Below are positions 8,038-18,019 of a stretch of 60,228 nucleotides of DNA, piece by piece. Location: the NCBI GenBank assembly GCA_903822545.1, contig CAIJPN010000142.1, positions 1 through 60,228 on the forward strand. Direction: 5' to 3'. How positions within the stretch are numbered: the first letter of the stretch is position 1; each line of letters begins with the position of its first letter. The DNA is from an uncultured Anaerolineae bacterium (lineage in GTDB: Bacteria; Chloroflexota; Anaerolineae; Anaerolineales; Villigracilaceae). The notes beneath the pieces were generated by a model, which saw only the letters and a list, made by a program, of their open reading frames with translations, searched no databases and had not been told where the DNA came from. Both the position numbers and the translations under genes were made by a program.

Positions 8038-11000
8038 CTACTCCACAATCACCCAATCGCTGGCGCTGCGGCCAAAGACTTCGGGAGAGTACATCTCTTC
8101 GGCTTTGGCGGGCGGCACGACGAACTTGCCGGGGGTGGTGGCGCGGGCGATGTAAGTGTAATCATAAACGCCATCCCACAACAGCGAGGTGAAGGCTTCG
8201 GCGCGCTCGTCGCGCATATTCTGGTGCTCGTACCAGGTGCCCCACCACCACCATCCATAGCGGAAGGTGTTCTGGCTGGGGTCTTGCGGCACACTGCCAG
8301 AGACGGCCAGCGCCGGGTTGACGATTTCCAGACCAGCAGGCAGCGGATCTACCAGGGCGACGTGATAACGGCGGTTGTCGGCTACCATCTTGATCTTGAC
8401 GCGCACACGCGCGCCGGCTTTGATGTGCCAGGTGCCATCAGCATCGCGCCAGACATCTTTGGGATCGTCCACGCCTTCGTAGCTGCGTTGGACAACGAAA
8501 CCCATCTCCAGCGGAGGCAAGGACAGGTCGGTGGGAGCGTAGCGCAAGCCCAGGCGGTAGTACAGGCGTCCGGGGCCTTCTTTGCTCAGGATCAAATCCT
8601 GCTGCCCACCGCCCGCGATGGTTTCATCCAACAGGTTCTGCATCGGGATGAGCGTTTCATGCAGGTCGGTGGTGCGCCCGCGGAATTCGCTGCTGCCAAC
8701 GTAGGTGTTGCCCAGCCAGATGCGCGCCACGAAGTCGGGAGTCTGGGTTTCGTAGGTGTTGAAATAACGGTCAAGCGCAATCAGGGCGAAAACGTTCTCC
8801 TGGGTGTTGTACCAGCGCCCTTTGGTGCGATGCGCCAGCAGCCCGTTGACCACTTTCACAATCAGGTCACTCTGCGGGTTGTCTTCCATCAGCGCATCGA
8901 GCAAAATCGCATCGGTGCGGCGGTCAGAGCTGAGCAGCAGGTAGGTCTGGTCGCTGTAATAGGTGGTGAAATTGGCCGCGCCGGGCGTCTCGACCACGCG
9001 ATTGCCAATATAACGGCGGATGGCATCCAGCTGGGTCTGATCGTCGATGACCGACCACAGCCAGCCAATGGCTTCCATCGAAAGGTTCTCCAACCCGGCT
9101 TCGTTGAACAGCGCTTCGGCCCTGGCGGCATCGCGCTCGCCAGCCAGGTTGCGGACGTACAGGGCATAGGCGCTCAGCGTCCAGCGCGTGTTTTTGTCAT
9201 ACCAGTTGGGGTAGTAATTCTCAATCTGGCGGATGTAATTCAGCGAGGACTGCTGGATTTCATCGGGCACGCTGAAGCCTTTTTGCTGGGCCAGGATCAG
9301 GGCATGGGTAACGTGGATGCTGTTAAATGGAACGGAGTCGAACCCGCGCCGCCAGTAGGGATACCCGCCATCCCAGTTTTGCATACTCTGGAGTTTTGCA
9401 ATATCCGCCCCGACGCTGGATTCCATTTCAGCGGGGGTGGGCAACCCGTCAGCTTTGAAGGCGGTCAGCACGTCGCGCAGGGCCGAAACCGCCAGGATGC
9501 GCGAAGCGAGCTGCTCGGAACACTCAAACGGATACTTGACCAGGTACAACACAGCGTCTGTCAGCGCTTGCAGCGCGGTGGACGATGTGGTGATTTCCAT
9601 GCCGCCATACTGCGGGAAAACGCCGGTTGGCTCCAGCACAGGTTGGGAGGTGGCCCCTTCATCGATAACGCCATAGGTTGCGAAGGCTTCGGTGGTGGCG
9701 GGCGTATAAACCGGCAGGCTGACGGTGGCAGCGTCGGCGTAATCGCCTGAGATGGCCGCAATCTGGATGGTGGCGGTGCCCGCTTTGACGGTGCTGGCCG
9801 GGAAACGCACTTCGATGCGGTCATTGGCCGGGACGGTGACACGCAGCCCCACCCCCCTTTCGTCCCCCCATTTTTGAACTTCAAAATGGGGGGATAGAGG
9901 GGGGTTGAACTCGAGATTCGTGGCTCGCGCCACAACTTCCACCGTCATATCGAAATCGGTCTGGTTTTGGAGCACAACCGGCAGTTCGAATTTGTCGCCA
10001 AAGTTCAAGAAGCGCGGCGCGGAGGGACGCACCATCAGCGGCAGGCGGGCGGTGAGATTGGATTCGCCCGCGCCGAATTTTTTACCGGATTCATCCACAA
10101 CCACGACCATGATGCGATATCGGGTCAGGTTATCGGGCAGGGTGACCGGAACACGTGCCACGCCATTCATATCGGTAGACACAGCCGGGGCGAAGGTTGC
10201 CAGGGGGTTGAAATCTGCCCGGATGCGGATGGGCGCGCCAGGGGCGGATTCTTCCGATTTCATGCCATCCATCGCCGGGGCTTCCATGGCGGCCGGGGCC
10301 ATGGTTGCCATCGGCGCGCCCGCGGCCCCAAAGGCCAACGAATCACGCTGCGCGCTGGCTTCGTTGACTTGCTGGGAGAGCGCCAGCGGGTCGAGCAGCA
10401 CGATGCTGGAGCGGGCATACACGCCGCTCCAATAGGACGGCCGCGCGCTATAGAAGATGCCCAACGGGTCGGCCATCTGGTAGTTGGTCAGGGCCAGGAT
10501 GGCTTCATCGACCACCACCACCGCCAGTTCGGCGCCCTGGACGGGTTGGCCGCTGGCATCCCTGACGGTCACATCCACCTTGGTTTGCGCGCCAGGCTCC
10601 AGCTTGCTCTCCGCCGGGGTGACTTCGACTTTTAGCGTGCGCGAAAGCGGCGGGATGCTCAGATTGAGCGTGCCGGTGGCGTAGGCCGGGCGCGGTGGAA
10701 CACCCGCCAGCGGGTCGCCGTTATCATCCAGACGCTGGGCGCTGCCGGTTAAATCCACCTGGATGACCAGGTTGGGGATGTGTTTGTCTTCGATGGGAAT
10801 GTTCAGGGTGGATGTGCCGTTCTCGATGCGGAAACGTTCCGTGTAAAGCGTGCCGCTGCGGCTGACGGTCAGCAGGCCTTCGGCGGGGCTGAAGGGTGAC
10901 TGGACAAGAATCTGGGCGGTGTCGCCGGGCTGGTAGGTTTGTTTATCGGGGATAAGCGTGACTTTTTCCTGCTCCACTTTGCGGGATGGAACAAGCTGGC

Positions 11001-14000
11001 CACCGCTGACCCAGCGGGTGAAACTCGATTGGTTTTTGCGGCCCTGCGAATCGGTCACGGTGGCGGTAATCTTATAGCTGCCGCCGATTTCGGTGGTGAA
11101 GGTGCAGGTGACCGGCTCGGATTTGGATTTTTCCTGGCAGACCTGCGGGGATACTTCTTCTTCTGCCCACTGGCCGTTTTTATACTTCCATTCCAGCCGG
11201 GCAGCGCGGATTTCTGCCGGGATTTCGGTGATGGGTTTGCCATCCAGGTCGGTGACGATGAAATCGATTTTCAGCGGCGCGCCGCGTTCAACGAAATAGC
11301 GATCGCTGCGCAATCCGATGTAAAGCTCGGCAGGGTGCACCAGCAGCGCGGTGGAACTGGCCCAGGCCTGGCGGTTGACATCCATGACGGTGGCCTGGGC
11401 AGTGACGCTCAGCGGGCGCGGCTTTTCGGCCTGGCCCTGCTGCTCAAAGTCGAGGCGCAGGTAGTGGAATCCCGCAGCGTCGGTTTTGCCAGTATAAGTC
11501 TCGACTCTGGTTTCGGTGCCAGGGTTGGGGCCGCCAAAGTCGTAGAACCACCACCAGGGAATCCATTCGCCAAAGCTGAATTCAGGCCAGTTTGGCGGGG
11601 AATAGCTGCCAGGAGCGGTGGTGACATTCCAGGTGACATCGGCGTTGGGCAGCGGGCCGCCTGCGTAGTATTTGGCCTCCACCGAAACGATGGCGTGCGT
11701 CCCGGCAAAATACGGGCCGGATGTCTCATTCTGGGCGATGACTTCAAACTCTGGCCGCCGGAATTCCTGGATCTGGAACTGGTGGCCAGATTGCCAGCCG
11801 TCGATGCCGCTCGAATCGCCCGAGATGCTCAGGTTGATGTAGGCTGAGCCAAGATTGATCCGTTCGGGAATGGTAAAGGTAAAGTCAAAGCCACCCAGCG
11901 TGGTGATACTGGATGAGCCGCTGGCAATCGGGTTGCCGGTGGCATCACTGATCTGGTAGCTGACCTGGTTTGTGCCCCTCAGCGGGCCAACATCGCCGTT
12001 CTGGCGTCCGCCAATGAGCCGGATCCAGCCTTTGATGTGGACTTCTTCGCCGGGGCGGTACATTTTCCGGTCGTCGAAGACGTACCAGGATAGCGTATCG
12101 TTTGGCGGGTAGGACTGCCACGGGTCATCGCCCCAATAGTAAGTGGAACGCGGCAGCAGGGCGGAATCCTTGCCCAGGCTGGCAACCAGGTAGTTTGATC
12201 CACCGGGCAGGTCAAAGCGGGCGGTTCCATCTGCAGTTGTGACATATTCCCCGCCACTCTGTGGGGCGATGCTGACGCCTTGCAGCGGTGAGCCATCTTT
12301 GAGACTGGTAACGAAGGCTGTCATCTGCTCATAATCACTGAAGGCGTCCAGCCCTATTTGGGTGACCTGCGCCCAGGAAATAACAGTTTGCGAGAAGCGC
12401 CGCCATTTTTGCTCGTCAGTTTCAAACAGGAGCGGTTTGGGCGGCTCAATGATGACCACGAACTGCCCGTACCCATCATTGAGATAGTCACCAAGCGGAA
12501 TATCGACCTGCGTAAGCGTATCAGCGGGGATATCGAGATTGAGGGACTTGTCGTAAACCAGTTTGCCGGGCATCTGCGTGGGCCGGTCAGTTTGCTGCCA
12601 GTCGCGAAGATATTGCTTGAAAGCCGGCCAATTGGCAGGCTCAACTTTGTAGATTTTAACCAGCACCTGGCTGTAGTTGATGGCATATACTGAAAAGACC
12701 GGTTTGGCCGCCACCGGGTCGAGCGTAACGAAATTTTGCCCCGGGCCAGAAAGGAATGGCTCGGCTTTGCCCACTTTGAAGTCCAGGTGGGCATCTTTGC
12801 CGAGTTTTTGGCCAAAAATGTCCTGGATTTCGCCCGAAACCGTAACGGTGTAAGTGGTTTGCCCCTTGGTCTGGCCGCGGATTTCAATGGTGGTGCCGTA
12901 GATATTGACCGATACACCCGGGATTTCAGGGGTAACGCTCAACAAGCCTTCACTAAAGGCATCCATGTTGAGCGGGTTGTTGAAGCGGATCGTAAATGGG
13001 GTTAACGGACGGCACTGGCTGTCGTACCAGTAGCAGCCGTGATCTTCGATGCGCAGCGGTGCGTATGTGCGAAAACCGTATGATTGCGGCTCGGTGGTGC
13101 TCAACGGGCCTTCGGCAGAGGGCGTGCCGGGGCCAATCGTCAGGTTAATGGCCGTATCGGCGGGCAGGCTTTCGAGCGCGCGGAAGGCCAGCCAGCGGCC
13201 TTCCTGGGCGTTTTTGGCCATCTGGGCCACAGCCTCATCTTTTTCCAATTCGGTTTCGGTGACCTGCGCCACGCCGATGCTGCGTCCACCCGCATCGAGA
13301 TGCACCGTCGCCAAAACAGCTGCCGGGTCGATGCGCTGGTCAAATGCCACAAAAAAGATCGGCTCCAGCTTGACAAAGTCGCCATACGGGTAAGTCGTGA
13401 TCACTTTGGGCGGCGGTGTGCGGAAAGTCCACGAAACCGCCTCGGCCAGCACCGCGCCGGAGGCCGATTTGACCCCGGCGGGCACGGTCACGCGGTATTC
13501 GGTGGCCTTGGGCAGGCGGTCGATCAGCTCAGAGTCATATTCAAAAGTCAGGGTTTTGGTGCCCAGCCAGCGCCAGGTTCCAGCCAGCGGCGGCTCGATG
13601 GTCACAGGCACATCCAGCTTGGCCAGGTCTTGCAGCGTGCCGAGCGGCACCATCGGCTGGTTGAAGGTGACGGAAACGAACGGCGCGATGGGGATTTCGC
13701 CCTCCGGGGCATATCTCAGCACCTGGAGCGGGCCCATATCCACCGTCCCGGCGCTGCCTGCCGTTTCAACAGGTGGAAACACATCTGGAATGGTGTTGCC
13801 CGGCCTGGGCGGGGGCAGCACATCTGGCGGCAGCTTGAAATCTGTTTGTTGGTTCGGGTCCACTGGCAGGGCGGGCAGGCGGTTCAAAATCGCGGCCACC
13901 TGCTCGGCTGAAAGCGCATCCCCGCTTGCCAGCGGCAGCGGCACGAGCGTCTCAACTGGCTGCTGCCCTTCACTCAAATGGATCGTCATCTGTCCATCTC

Positions 14001-14211
14001 CTCCCGGCGTGGGCGTGGCTGCACCCGATTGACCGGATGAATCAACATTGATGGGGATCGGAACGGAAGTGCCTCCGCCTCCAAAAATAGCGGGACGGTC
14101 TGAAAACACCTTAATCAAGACTCCCAAAAAACCGGCGACCATCAACAAGATGATCGCTCCCAGCGCAAGAGTCTGTTTTTTACCAAATGATGGTCTCGGA
14201 TTGTCTGACAT
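8038..14211 (-). CDS. Bacterial alpha-2-macroglobulin, membrane anchored, thioester type
   Basis: 2057 residues. It begins with a short cytoplasmic stretch and one membrane helix (QTLALGAIILLMVAGFLGVL by parts), then a low-complexity Pro/Thr/Gly linker, a series of Ig-like MG domains, the A2M central region (DYEQMTAFVTSLKDGSPLQG, MYRPGEEVHIKGWI) and the alpha-alpha barrel thioester domain. The thioester motif is intact: PFECSEQLASRIL, Cys near residue 1564. Family members trap proteases that cut an exposed bait region and are thought to protect the cell. Most described bacterial A2Ms are lipoproteins paired with PBP1c; this one is anchored by a helix and has no PBP1c neighbour. A palindromic repeat is inserted in frame near residues 1436-1453. 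The frame stays open upstream, but AAGGAG lies 9 nt before the ATG at 14211, fixing the start. Confidence 0.92.
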   Translation of the reverse strand: MSDNPRPSFGKKQTLALGAIILLMVAGFLGVLIKVFSDRPAIFGGGGTSVPIPINVDSSGQSGAATPTPGGDGQMTIHLSEGQQPVETLVPLPLASGDALSAEQVAAILNRLPALPVDPNQQTDFKLPPDVLPPPRPGNTIPDVFPPVETAGSAGTVDMGPLQVLRYAPEGEIPIAPFVSVTFNQPMVPLGTLQDLAKLDVPVTIEPPLAGTWRWLGTKTLTFEYDSELIDRLPKATEYRVTVPAGVKSASGAVLAEAVSWTFRTPPPKVITTYPYGDFVKLEPIFFVAFDQRIDPAAVLATVHLDAGGRSIGVAQVTETELEKDEAVAQMAKNAQEGRWLAFRALESLPADTAINLTIGPGTPSAEGPLSTTEPQSYGFRTYAPLRIEDHGCYWYDSQCRPLTPFTIRFNNPLNMDAFSEGLLSVTPEIPGVSVNIYGTTIEIRGQTKGQTTYTVTVSGEIQDIFGQKLGKDAHLDFKVGKAEPFLSGPGQNFVTLDPVAAKPVFSVYAINYSQVLVKIYKVEPANWPAFKQYLRDWQQTDRPTQMPGKLVYDKSLNLDIPADTLTQVDIPLGDYLNDGYGQFVVIIEPPKPLLFETDEQKWRRFSQTVISWAQVTQIGLDAFSDYEQMTAFVTSLKDGSPLQGVSIAPQSGGEYVTTADGTARFDLPGGSNYLVASLGKDSALLPRSTYYWGDDPWQSYPPNDTLSWYVFDDRKMYRPGEEVHIKGWIRLIGGRQNGDVGPLRGTNQVSYQISDATGNPIASGSSSITTLGGFDFTFTIPERINLGSAYINLSISGDSSGIDGWQSGHQFQIQEFRRPEFEVIAQNETSGPYFAGTHAIVSVEAKYYAGGPLPNADVTWNVTTAPGSYSPPNWPEFSFGEWIPWWWFYDFGGPNPGTETRVETYTGKTDAAGFHYLRLDFEQQGQAEKPRPLSVTAQATVMDVNRQAWASSTALLVHPAELYIGLRSDRYFVERGAPLKIDFIVTDLDGKPITEIPAEIRAARLEWKYKNGQWAEEEVSPQVCQEKSKSEPVTCTFTTEIGGSYKITATVTDSQGRKNQSSFTRWVSGGQLVPSRKVEQEKVTLIPDKQTYQPGDTAQILVQSPFSPAEGLLTVSRSGTLYTERFRIENGTSTLNIPIEDKHIPNLVIQVDLTGSAQRLDDNGDPLAGVPPRPAYATGTLNLSIPPLSRTLKVEVTPAESKLEPGAQTKVDVTVRDASGQPVQGAELAVVVVDEAILALTNYQMADPLGIFYSARPSYWSGVYARSSIVLLDPLALSQQVNEASAQRDSLAFGAAGAPMATMAPAAMEAPAMDGMKSEESAPGAPIRIRADFNPLATFAPAVSTDMNGVARVPVTLPDNLTRYRIMVVVVDESGKKFGAGESNLTARLPLMVRPSAPRFLNFGDKFELPVVLQNQTDFDMTVEVVARATNLEFNPPLSPHFEVQKWGDERGVGLRVTVPANDRIEVRFPASTVKAGTATIQIAAISGDYADAATVSLPVYTPATTEAFATYGVIDEGATSQPVLEPTGVFPQYGGMEITTSSTALQALTDAVLYLVKYPFECSEQLASRILAVSALRDVLTAFKADGLPTPAEMESSVGADIAKLQSMQNWDGGYPYWRRGFDSVPFNSIHVTHALILAQQKGFSVPDEIQQSSLNYIRQIENYYPNWYDKNTRWTLSAYALYVRNLAGERDAARAEALFNEAGLENLSMEAIGWLWSVIDDQTQLDAIRRYIGNRVVETPGAANFTTYYSDQTYLLLSSDRRTDAILLDALMEDNPQSDLIVKVVNGLLAHRTKGRWYNTQENVFALIALDRYFNTYETQTPDFVARIWLGNTYVGSSEFRGRTTDLHETLIPMQNLLDETIAGGGQQDLILSKEGPGRLYYRLGLRYAPTDLSLPPLEMGFVVQRSYEGVDDPKDVWRDADGTWHIKAGARVRVKIKMVADNRRYHVALVDPLPAGLEIVNPALAVSGSVPQDPSQNTFRYGWWWWGTWYEHQNMRDERAEAFTSLLWDGVYDYTYIARATTPGKFVVPPAKAEEMYSPEVFGRSASDWVIVE
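9852..9904. repeat. Palindromic element inside the A2M gene
   Basis: 53 bp imperfect inverted repeat: CCCCCC...CCCCCCATTTT on one side and AAAATGGGGGG...GGGGGG on the other. It lies in the coding frame and adds the peptide NPPLSPHFEVQKWGDERG without a stop, between NLEF and VGLRVTVP, at a domain boundary. The purine/pyrimidine asymmetry is unlike the surrounding codons. Confidence 0.8.
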
Positions 14212-14269
14212 AACAGCAGTCTCCTTCCACAGCGATGACGCTGGCGTGGAAAACAAAGTTCCCAAAATC

Positions 14270-14275
14270 ATTATA
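14270..14275 (-). promoter_or_regulatory. Candidate -10 box of the A2M gene
   Basis: TATAAT on the minus strand about 59 nt before the A2M start codon. The -35 region is weak. The 165 bp between the two divergent start codons (14211 and 14377) is the likely shared control region, with a possible TATGAT box at 14297-14302 facing the lipoprotein gene. Confidence 0.45.
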
Positions 14276-14376
14276 TACCGCCCGTCTACGGCATGATATG
14301 ATTTCGCCGAAAAATGCCGATGTCTCCCGACATCGGACTCCAAAATCTCCTGATTTTGAAGCAACCGGAAATAACC

Positions 14377-15678
14377 ATGCGCCGAATCATCCTGTTCTTC
14401 TGCTTCCTTTCCATCCTCGCGCTGGCTTGCAGCCTGCCAGCCAGCGCCCCACAGCCCGAGCCAACCGCCGACAACCGCCTGTTGGAAACGCTCGTCGCCA
14501 CCAAGCTGACCGCCGCGGTGGCAGCGGGCACCCCCTCGCCGCTGCCGCCCGACCCAATTGGACAGGCAACGCCGCAGCCGCCGGTTACATCTACATTCAG
14601 CGTGGTTTACACCAGCAGCGGGAATCTGTGGCTGCGGCGTGAAAATCTCCCGGCTGCACAACTCACCTCCAGCGGGCAGGATGAAAACCCCACACTTTCA
14701 TCTGATGGACAGGTGGTGGCCTTCACCCGCAACGGGCAGTTATACGCCGTCAACGCCGACGGCTCCAACGAGCGCCAGTTGGCCTCCCAGGCCTATCTCG
14801 ACAGCTTCAAAACCGCCGATGTCGCCCGCGTCAGCCTGCGTAAATTCGCCTTCATCCCCGGCACACACAGCCTGCTGTTCGACATCATCGGCCTGGGCGA
14901 TGGCTACCCATTCACTTATTACGACCTGCACCGCGTCGATGCCGACAAGCCCGCCCCGTCCCGCATCCTGGCAGAAAACAAGGGCGGCGGTGCGTGGAGC
15001 TTCTCGCCAGATGGCAACTGGCTGGCCATCTCAGCCGCCGATACCATCCGTTTGATGCGCCCGGACGGATCAGACTACCAGGTGCTGTTCAAATTCAAGC
15101 TGGTATCCACCTACAGCGAGTGGTTCTACTTCCCCCAGGTAATCTGGATGCGCGATGCGAGCGGCCTGTACACCGTCATCCCGGCCTCGGCGGCGCTCGA
15201 CAACCCCCAGGAACCATCACGCTTCTACTTTATCCCACTCAAAGGCGACCCCGCCAAACTGGCCGAATTCGTCGCCGCGCCAGTCTGGATCAGCATGCCG
15301 CAGCTCGCGCCAGATGGCACCAAAATAGCCTACATGCGCCCGGCAGGCAACGCTCTGGAATTGCACATTGTGGATGCTTCCACCGCAGACAGGGTTTTCG
15401 CCAACGCCCCGGCAGATTCTTTCGGGTTGCTCGGATGGAACCCCAACGCGAAAGATTTCACCTATTTTAGCGGCTCAACCAACTCGGCCTGGCTGGCCCG
15501 CCTCGATTCACCCCCGGCCCCACTGGTAGACACCCCCGAAATCACCTCCCTGCGCTGGCTGGATGACCGCCGCTTTATCTTTATCAGCCGCGGCGAGCTG
15601 CGCCTGCGCGAAATCGGCAAACCCAGCAGCACCCTGGCAGCAGATGTCAGCGAATATGATGTGATCGTGCTGAAATAA
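14377..15678 (+). CDS. TolB-like/PD40 beta-propeller lipoprotein
   Basis: 433 residues. The signal MRRIILFFCFLSILALAC ends in the lipobox LALAC, so the mature protein should be a lipoprotein. After a Pro/Thr-rich linker come WD40-like PD40 repeats, for example DENPTLSSDGQVVAFTRNGQ, WSFSPDGNWLAISA, MPQLAPDGTKIAYMRP. Such propellers usually bind proteins or peptides. The frame extends 21 codons upstream into a hairpin-like repeat (caaaatctcctgattttg), so the ATG at 14377 is preferred. It is divergent from the A2M gene and 54 bp upstream of the DUF885 gene, which may be co-transcribed. Confidence 0.8.
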   Translation: MRRIILFFCFLSILALACSLPASAPQPEPTADNRLLETLVATKLTAAVAAGTPSPLPPDPIGQATPQPPVTSTFSVVYTSSGNLWLRRENLPAAQLTSSGQDENPTLSSDGQVVAFTRNGQLYAVNADGSNERQLASQAYLDSFKTADVARVSLRKFAFIPGTHSLLFDIIGLGDGYPFTYYDLHRVDADKPAPSRILAENKGGGAWSFSPDGNWLAISAADTIRLMRPDGSDYQVLFKFKLVSTYSEWFYFPQVIWMRDASGLYTVIPASAALDNPQEPSRFYFIPLKGDPAKLAEFVAAPVWISMPQLAPDGTKIAYMRPAGNALELHIVDASTADRVFANAPADSFGLLGWNPNAKDFTYFSGSTNSAWLARLDSPPAPLVDTPEITSLRWLDDRRFIFISRGELRLREIGKPSSTLAADVSEYDVIVLK

Positions 15679-15732
15679 CCCTCAACCTCCGCCCTCGCCC
15701 TTTGGGAGAGGGGACTCATCAAAGGATAAAAA

Positions 15733-17415
15733 ATGACTGTTGAAACCTTTCACCAGCTTTTGAACGATCATTGGGATTTTGTCATGCGCACCGACCCGCT
15801 CTTCGCCACCATGTGCGGGAATCATCGCTTTAACCATCTTTTACCGGATGGATCGGAAGCCGGGATGAGCCGCCAGTTAAGCGGGTTGACCGACTTCCGG
15901 GCGCGGCTCCGCCATATTGACAAAAATTCCCTACCCGCCGCCGACCAGCTGAACTATGAAATTTTTTCCCGGCTGTTGCAAAACGCCATCGAGCTGATCG
16001 AGTTCCGCGCCTACCGCTTCCCGATCGCCAAAGTGGGCGGAATCCACACTTTTTTGCCGGATATGGCCGTGCTGGTGCCGCTGGAAACGGTGCAGGATTA
16101 CGAAAATTACATCGCCCGGCTGGAGCAGGTCAAGCGCTACATGGATGAGCAGATCGAGGTGATGCGCGCCGGGCTGGATGACGGGCAGATTCCGGCGCGG
16201 GTAACGCTGGAGGGTGTAGAGGACTCCATAGCGGCGCAAATTACCAGCGATCCAACTGACAGCGTTGTATTCCTCCCGTTTAACGAGATCAAAGTTGGCG
16301 GGGAGTTAGATCGGGTGAGACTGGCCGAGGCGGCGAAAAAAGCCATCGCGCAGTCAGTAATTCCAGCGTTTGAGTCGCTCCAATCTTTCCTGAAAAATGA
16401 ATACCTGCCGCATTCGAGAGAATCCATCGCCGCGAAAGACCTGCCCAACGGGGATGATTATTACCGGCTGTGCATCCGCCATTTCACGTCGCTGGAGCTG
16501 ACGCCGGAGGAAATCCACGCAACCGGGCAGGATGAAGTGCGCCGAATCCGGGCCGAGATGGAAGCGATTATGACCGAAACCGGGTTCGAGGGCGATTTCA
16601 AAGCCTTTATCGAGTTCCTGCGCACCGACCCGCGTTTTTACGCCCAAACCGCCGACGAATTGATGATGAAAACCGCCTGGCTGATGAAGCGGGTGGATGG
16701 CGAACTGCCGCGCCTGTTCCGCACCCTGCCGAGGCTGCCCTACGGCCTGCGCACCGTGCCCGATTTCGCCGCGCCGGGCGCGACGGCGGCCTATTACATG
16801 CTCGGCGCAGGTGACGGGACGAAGGCCGGGTTCTATTATGTGAACACTTACGACCTGCCGAGCCGCCCGCTTTATGAGATCGAGGCGCTCTCGCTGCACG
16901 AGGCGGTGCCGGGGCATCACCTGCAACTGGCCCTGCAGCAGGAGCTTAACCTGCCGAATTTCCGCCGTTTTGGCGGGTTCACCTCGTTTGTGGAGGGCTG
17001 GGCGCTGTACGCCGAGCGCCTGGGGCTGGAACTGGGCTTTTATGCCGACCCGTATAGCAACTTTGGGCGGCTTTCGTATGAAATGTGGCGCGCCTGCCGC
17101 CTGGTGGTGGATACCGGGATGCACGCCCTGGGCTGGAGCCGCCAGCAGGCCATCGACTTTATGCTGGCGAATACGTCATCCACCGAACTGAACATCATCA
17201 ACGAGGTGGATCGCTATATCGCCTGGCCGGGTCAGGCCCTGGCGTGTAAACTGGGCGAACTGAAAATCCGCGAGTTGAGGGCGCAGGCCGAGGAAAAGCT
17301 TGGCGCAAGGTTCGACATCCGCGCCTTCCACGATGTCATCCTGACCAGCGGGGCGGTCCCGCTGGATGTGCTGGAGGGGATGGTGGGTGCGTGGATTGAG
17401 AGCGTGAAAGCGTAA
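15733..17415 (+). CDS. DUF885-family putative metallohydrolase
   Basis: 560 residues, the usual length of the family. The HEAVPGHHLQLA segment near residue 392 is the HExxxGHH-type metal site typical of DUF885 and related M32/gluzincin-like hydrolases; FVEGWALYAERLGLE is a second conserved block that supplies a likely third ligand. No signal peptide is visible, so it should be cytoplasmic. AAGGA lies 6 nt before the ATG. The substrate is not known; peptides are a reasonable guess. Confidence 0.85.
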   Translation: MTVETFHQLLNDHWDFVMRTDPLFATMCGNHRFNHLLPDGSEAGMSRQLSGLTDFRARLRHIDKNSLPAADQLNYEIFSRLLQNAIELIEFRAYRFPIAKVGGIHTFLPDMAVLVPLETVQDYENYIARLEQVKRYMDEQIEVMRAGLDDGQIPARVTLEGVEDSIAAQITSDPTDSVVFLPFNEIKVGGELDRVRLAEAAKKAIAQSVIPAFESLQSFLKNEYLPHSRESIAAKDLPNGDDYYRLCIRHFTSLELTPEEIHATGQDEVRRIRAEMEAIMTETGFEGDFKAFIEFLRTDPRFYAQTADELMMKTAWLMKRVDGELPRLFRTLPRLPYGLRTVPDFAAPGATAAYYMLGAGDGTKAGFYYVNTYDLPSRPLYEIEALSLHEAVPGHHLQLALQQELNLPNFRRFGGFTSFVEGWALYAERLGLELGFYADPYSNFGRLSYEMWRACRLVVDTGMHALGWSRQQAIDFMLANTSSTELNIINEVDRYIAWPGQALACKLGELKIRELRAQAEEKLGARFDIRAFHDVILTSGAVPLDVLEGMVGAWIESVKA

Positions 17416-17418
17416 AAA

Positions 17419-17473
17419 AAAATTAACCATGGAGCCCTTATCAGGTAACACAAGCGCTCCGTGGTTTTAATTG
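17419..17473 (+). terminator. Probable terminator after the DUF885 gene
   Basis: AATTAACCATGGAGC pairs, with mismatches, with GCTCCGTGGTTTTAATT across a 19-nt loop. It directly follows the stop codon. The T-rich tract is part of the second arm, so the fit to a classical terminator is only fair. Confidence 0.45.
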
Positions 17474-17904
17474 TTTCTCACGAAGAAGCGATGTCAGAAG
17501 CTGCATTGTTTGACAAGGTCAGATTTTGTCCTGAGCGGAATCGCGCGGGGTTTGTGCTGCGCCATCGAAAACATTTTGCACAAAACCATCCTTCGACTAC
17601 GCCTCGGCCTTCCGCCAGAACAGGCTGGAGAACGCTCCACCCAGGGCCGTAAGTCTTAATCTGACTGGTCAAAGTACTGCGGCATAGCGCCCTGCGACGC
17701 AAACACCTTTTCGCACGAAGCTCACCGATAAGACATTAGTACTAGTTGGATAAAATGTATGCAATTTGTACACATCAAACCTTGCATCATCCTTGCGTTT
17801 TTGTTAGTATTTAGCAGTTCCAGGCTATATTCGTTTGGCGGGATGCACTTGAATAAAAATTGTATAGTCGGCTTTTTTATCACTCCAGCAATCTTCAACC
17901 CAAA
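17474..17904. other. Spacer upstream of the riboswitch, with repeat fragments
   Basis: No supported gene. 17520-17650 holds fragments such as attttgtcctgagcggaatc and ccttcgactacgcctcgg that look like pieces of a dispersed repeat. From 17700 on it is AT-rich and should contain the promoter for the riboswitch transcript; TATAGT at 17863-17868 is a possible -10 box but no matching -35 is seen. Confidence 0.35.
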
Positions 17905-17998
17905 AGTCGGCAAGGATCGAAAAGGCAAACTCACTGCAAAGTGAGGACGCAAAGTCATGGATCTGCCCACCCAAGCAGACCGCCAGACCGCCGAAGGA
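17905..17998 (+). ncRNA. c-di-GMP-I (GEMM-I) riboswitch aptamer
   Basis: The core shows AAGGCAAA, then stem CTCACT/AGTGAG capped by a GCAA tetraloop, then the invariant GACGCAAAG, a P3 stem TCTGC/GCAGA, and the terminal ACCGCCGA. The base aligned with Vc2 position 20 is G (17924), expected for c-di-GMP. It precedes a terminator and then the subtilase at 18132, so ligand binding should set expression of that secreted protease. Confidence 0.85.
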
Positions 17999-18019
17999 AA
18001 CCCCTCCTTTGGCGTTTTT
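17989..18019 (+). terminator. Riboswitch expression-platform terminator
   Basis: CGCCGAAGGA pairs with TCCTTTGGCG (one G-U) and is followed by TTTTTATTT. Its 5' arm is the same sequence as the conserved 3' end of the aptamer, so aptamer closure and terminator formation compete. This geometry predicts that ligand binding blocks the terminator and turns expression on. Confidence 0.8.

Noticed and set aside
8224-9750. Long plus-strand open frame (508 codons) opposite the A2M gene
   Set aside because: It is antisense to a well-supported gene, has no recognisable domain, and has the Gly/His/Arg/Gln-rich look of an antisense shadow in GC-rich DNA. The same applies to long frames opposite the first subtilase (18207-19703) and the Mo-hydroxylase (58234-59403).
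14212-14661. Longer A2M using the upstream open frame
   Set aside because: It would cross the divergent promoter region and part of the lipoprotein gene, and a good ribosome binding site marks the ATG at 14211.
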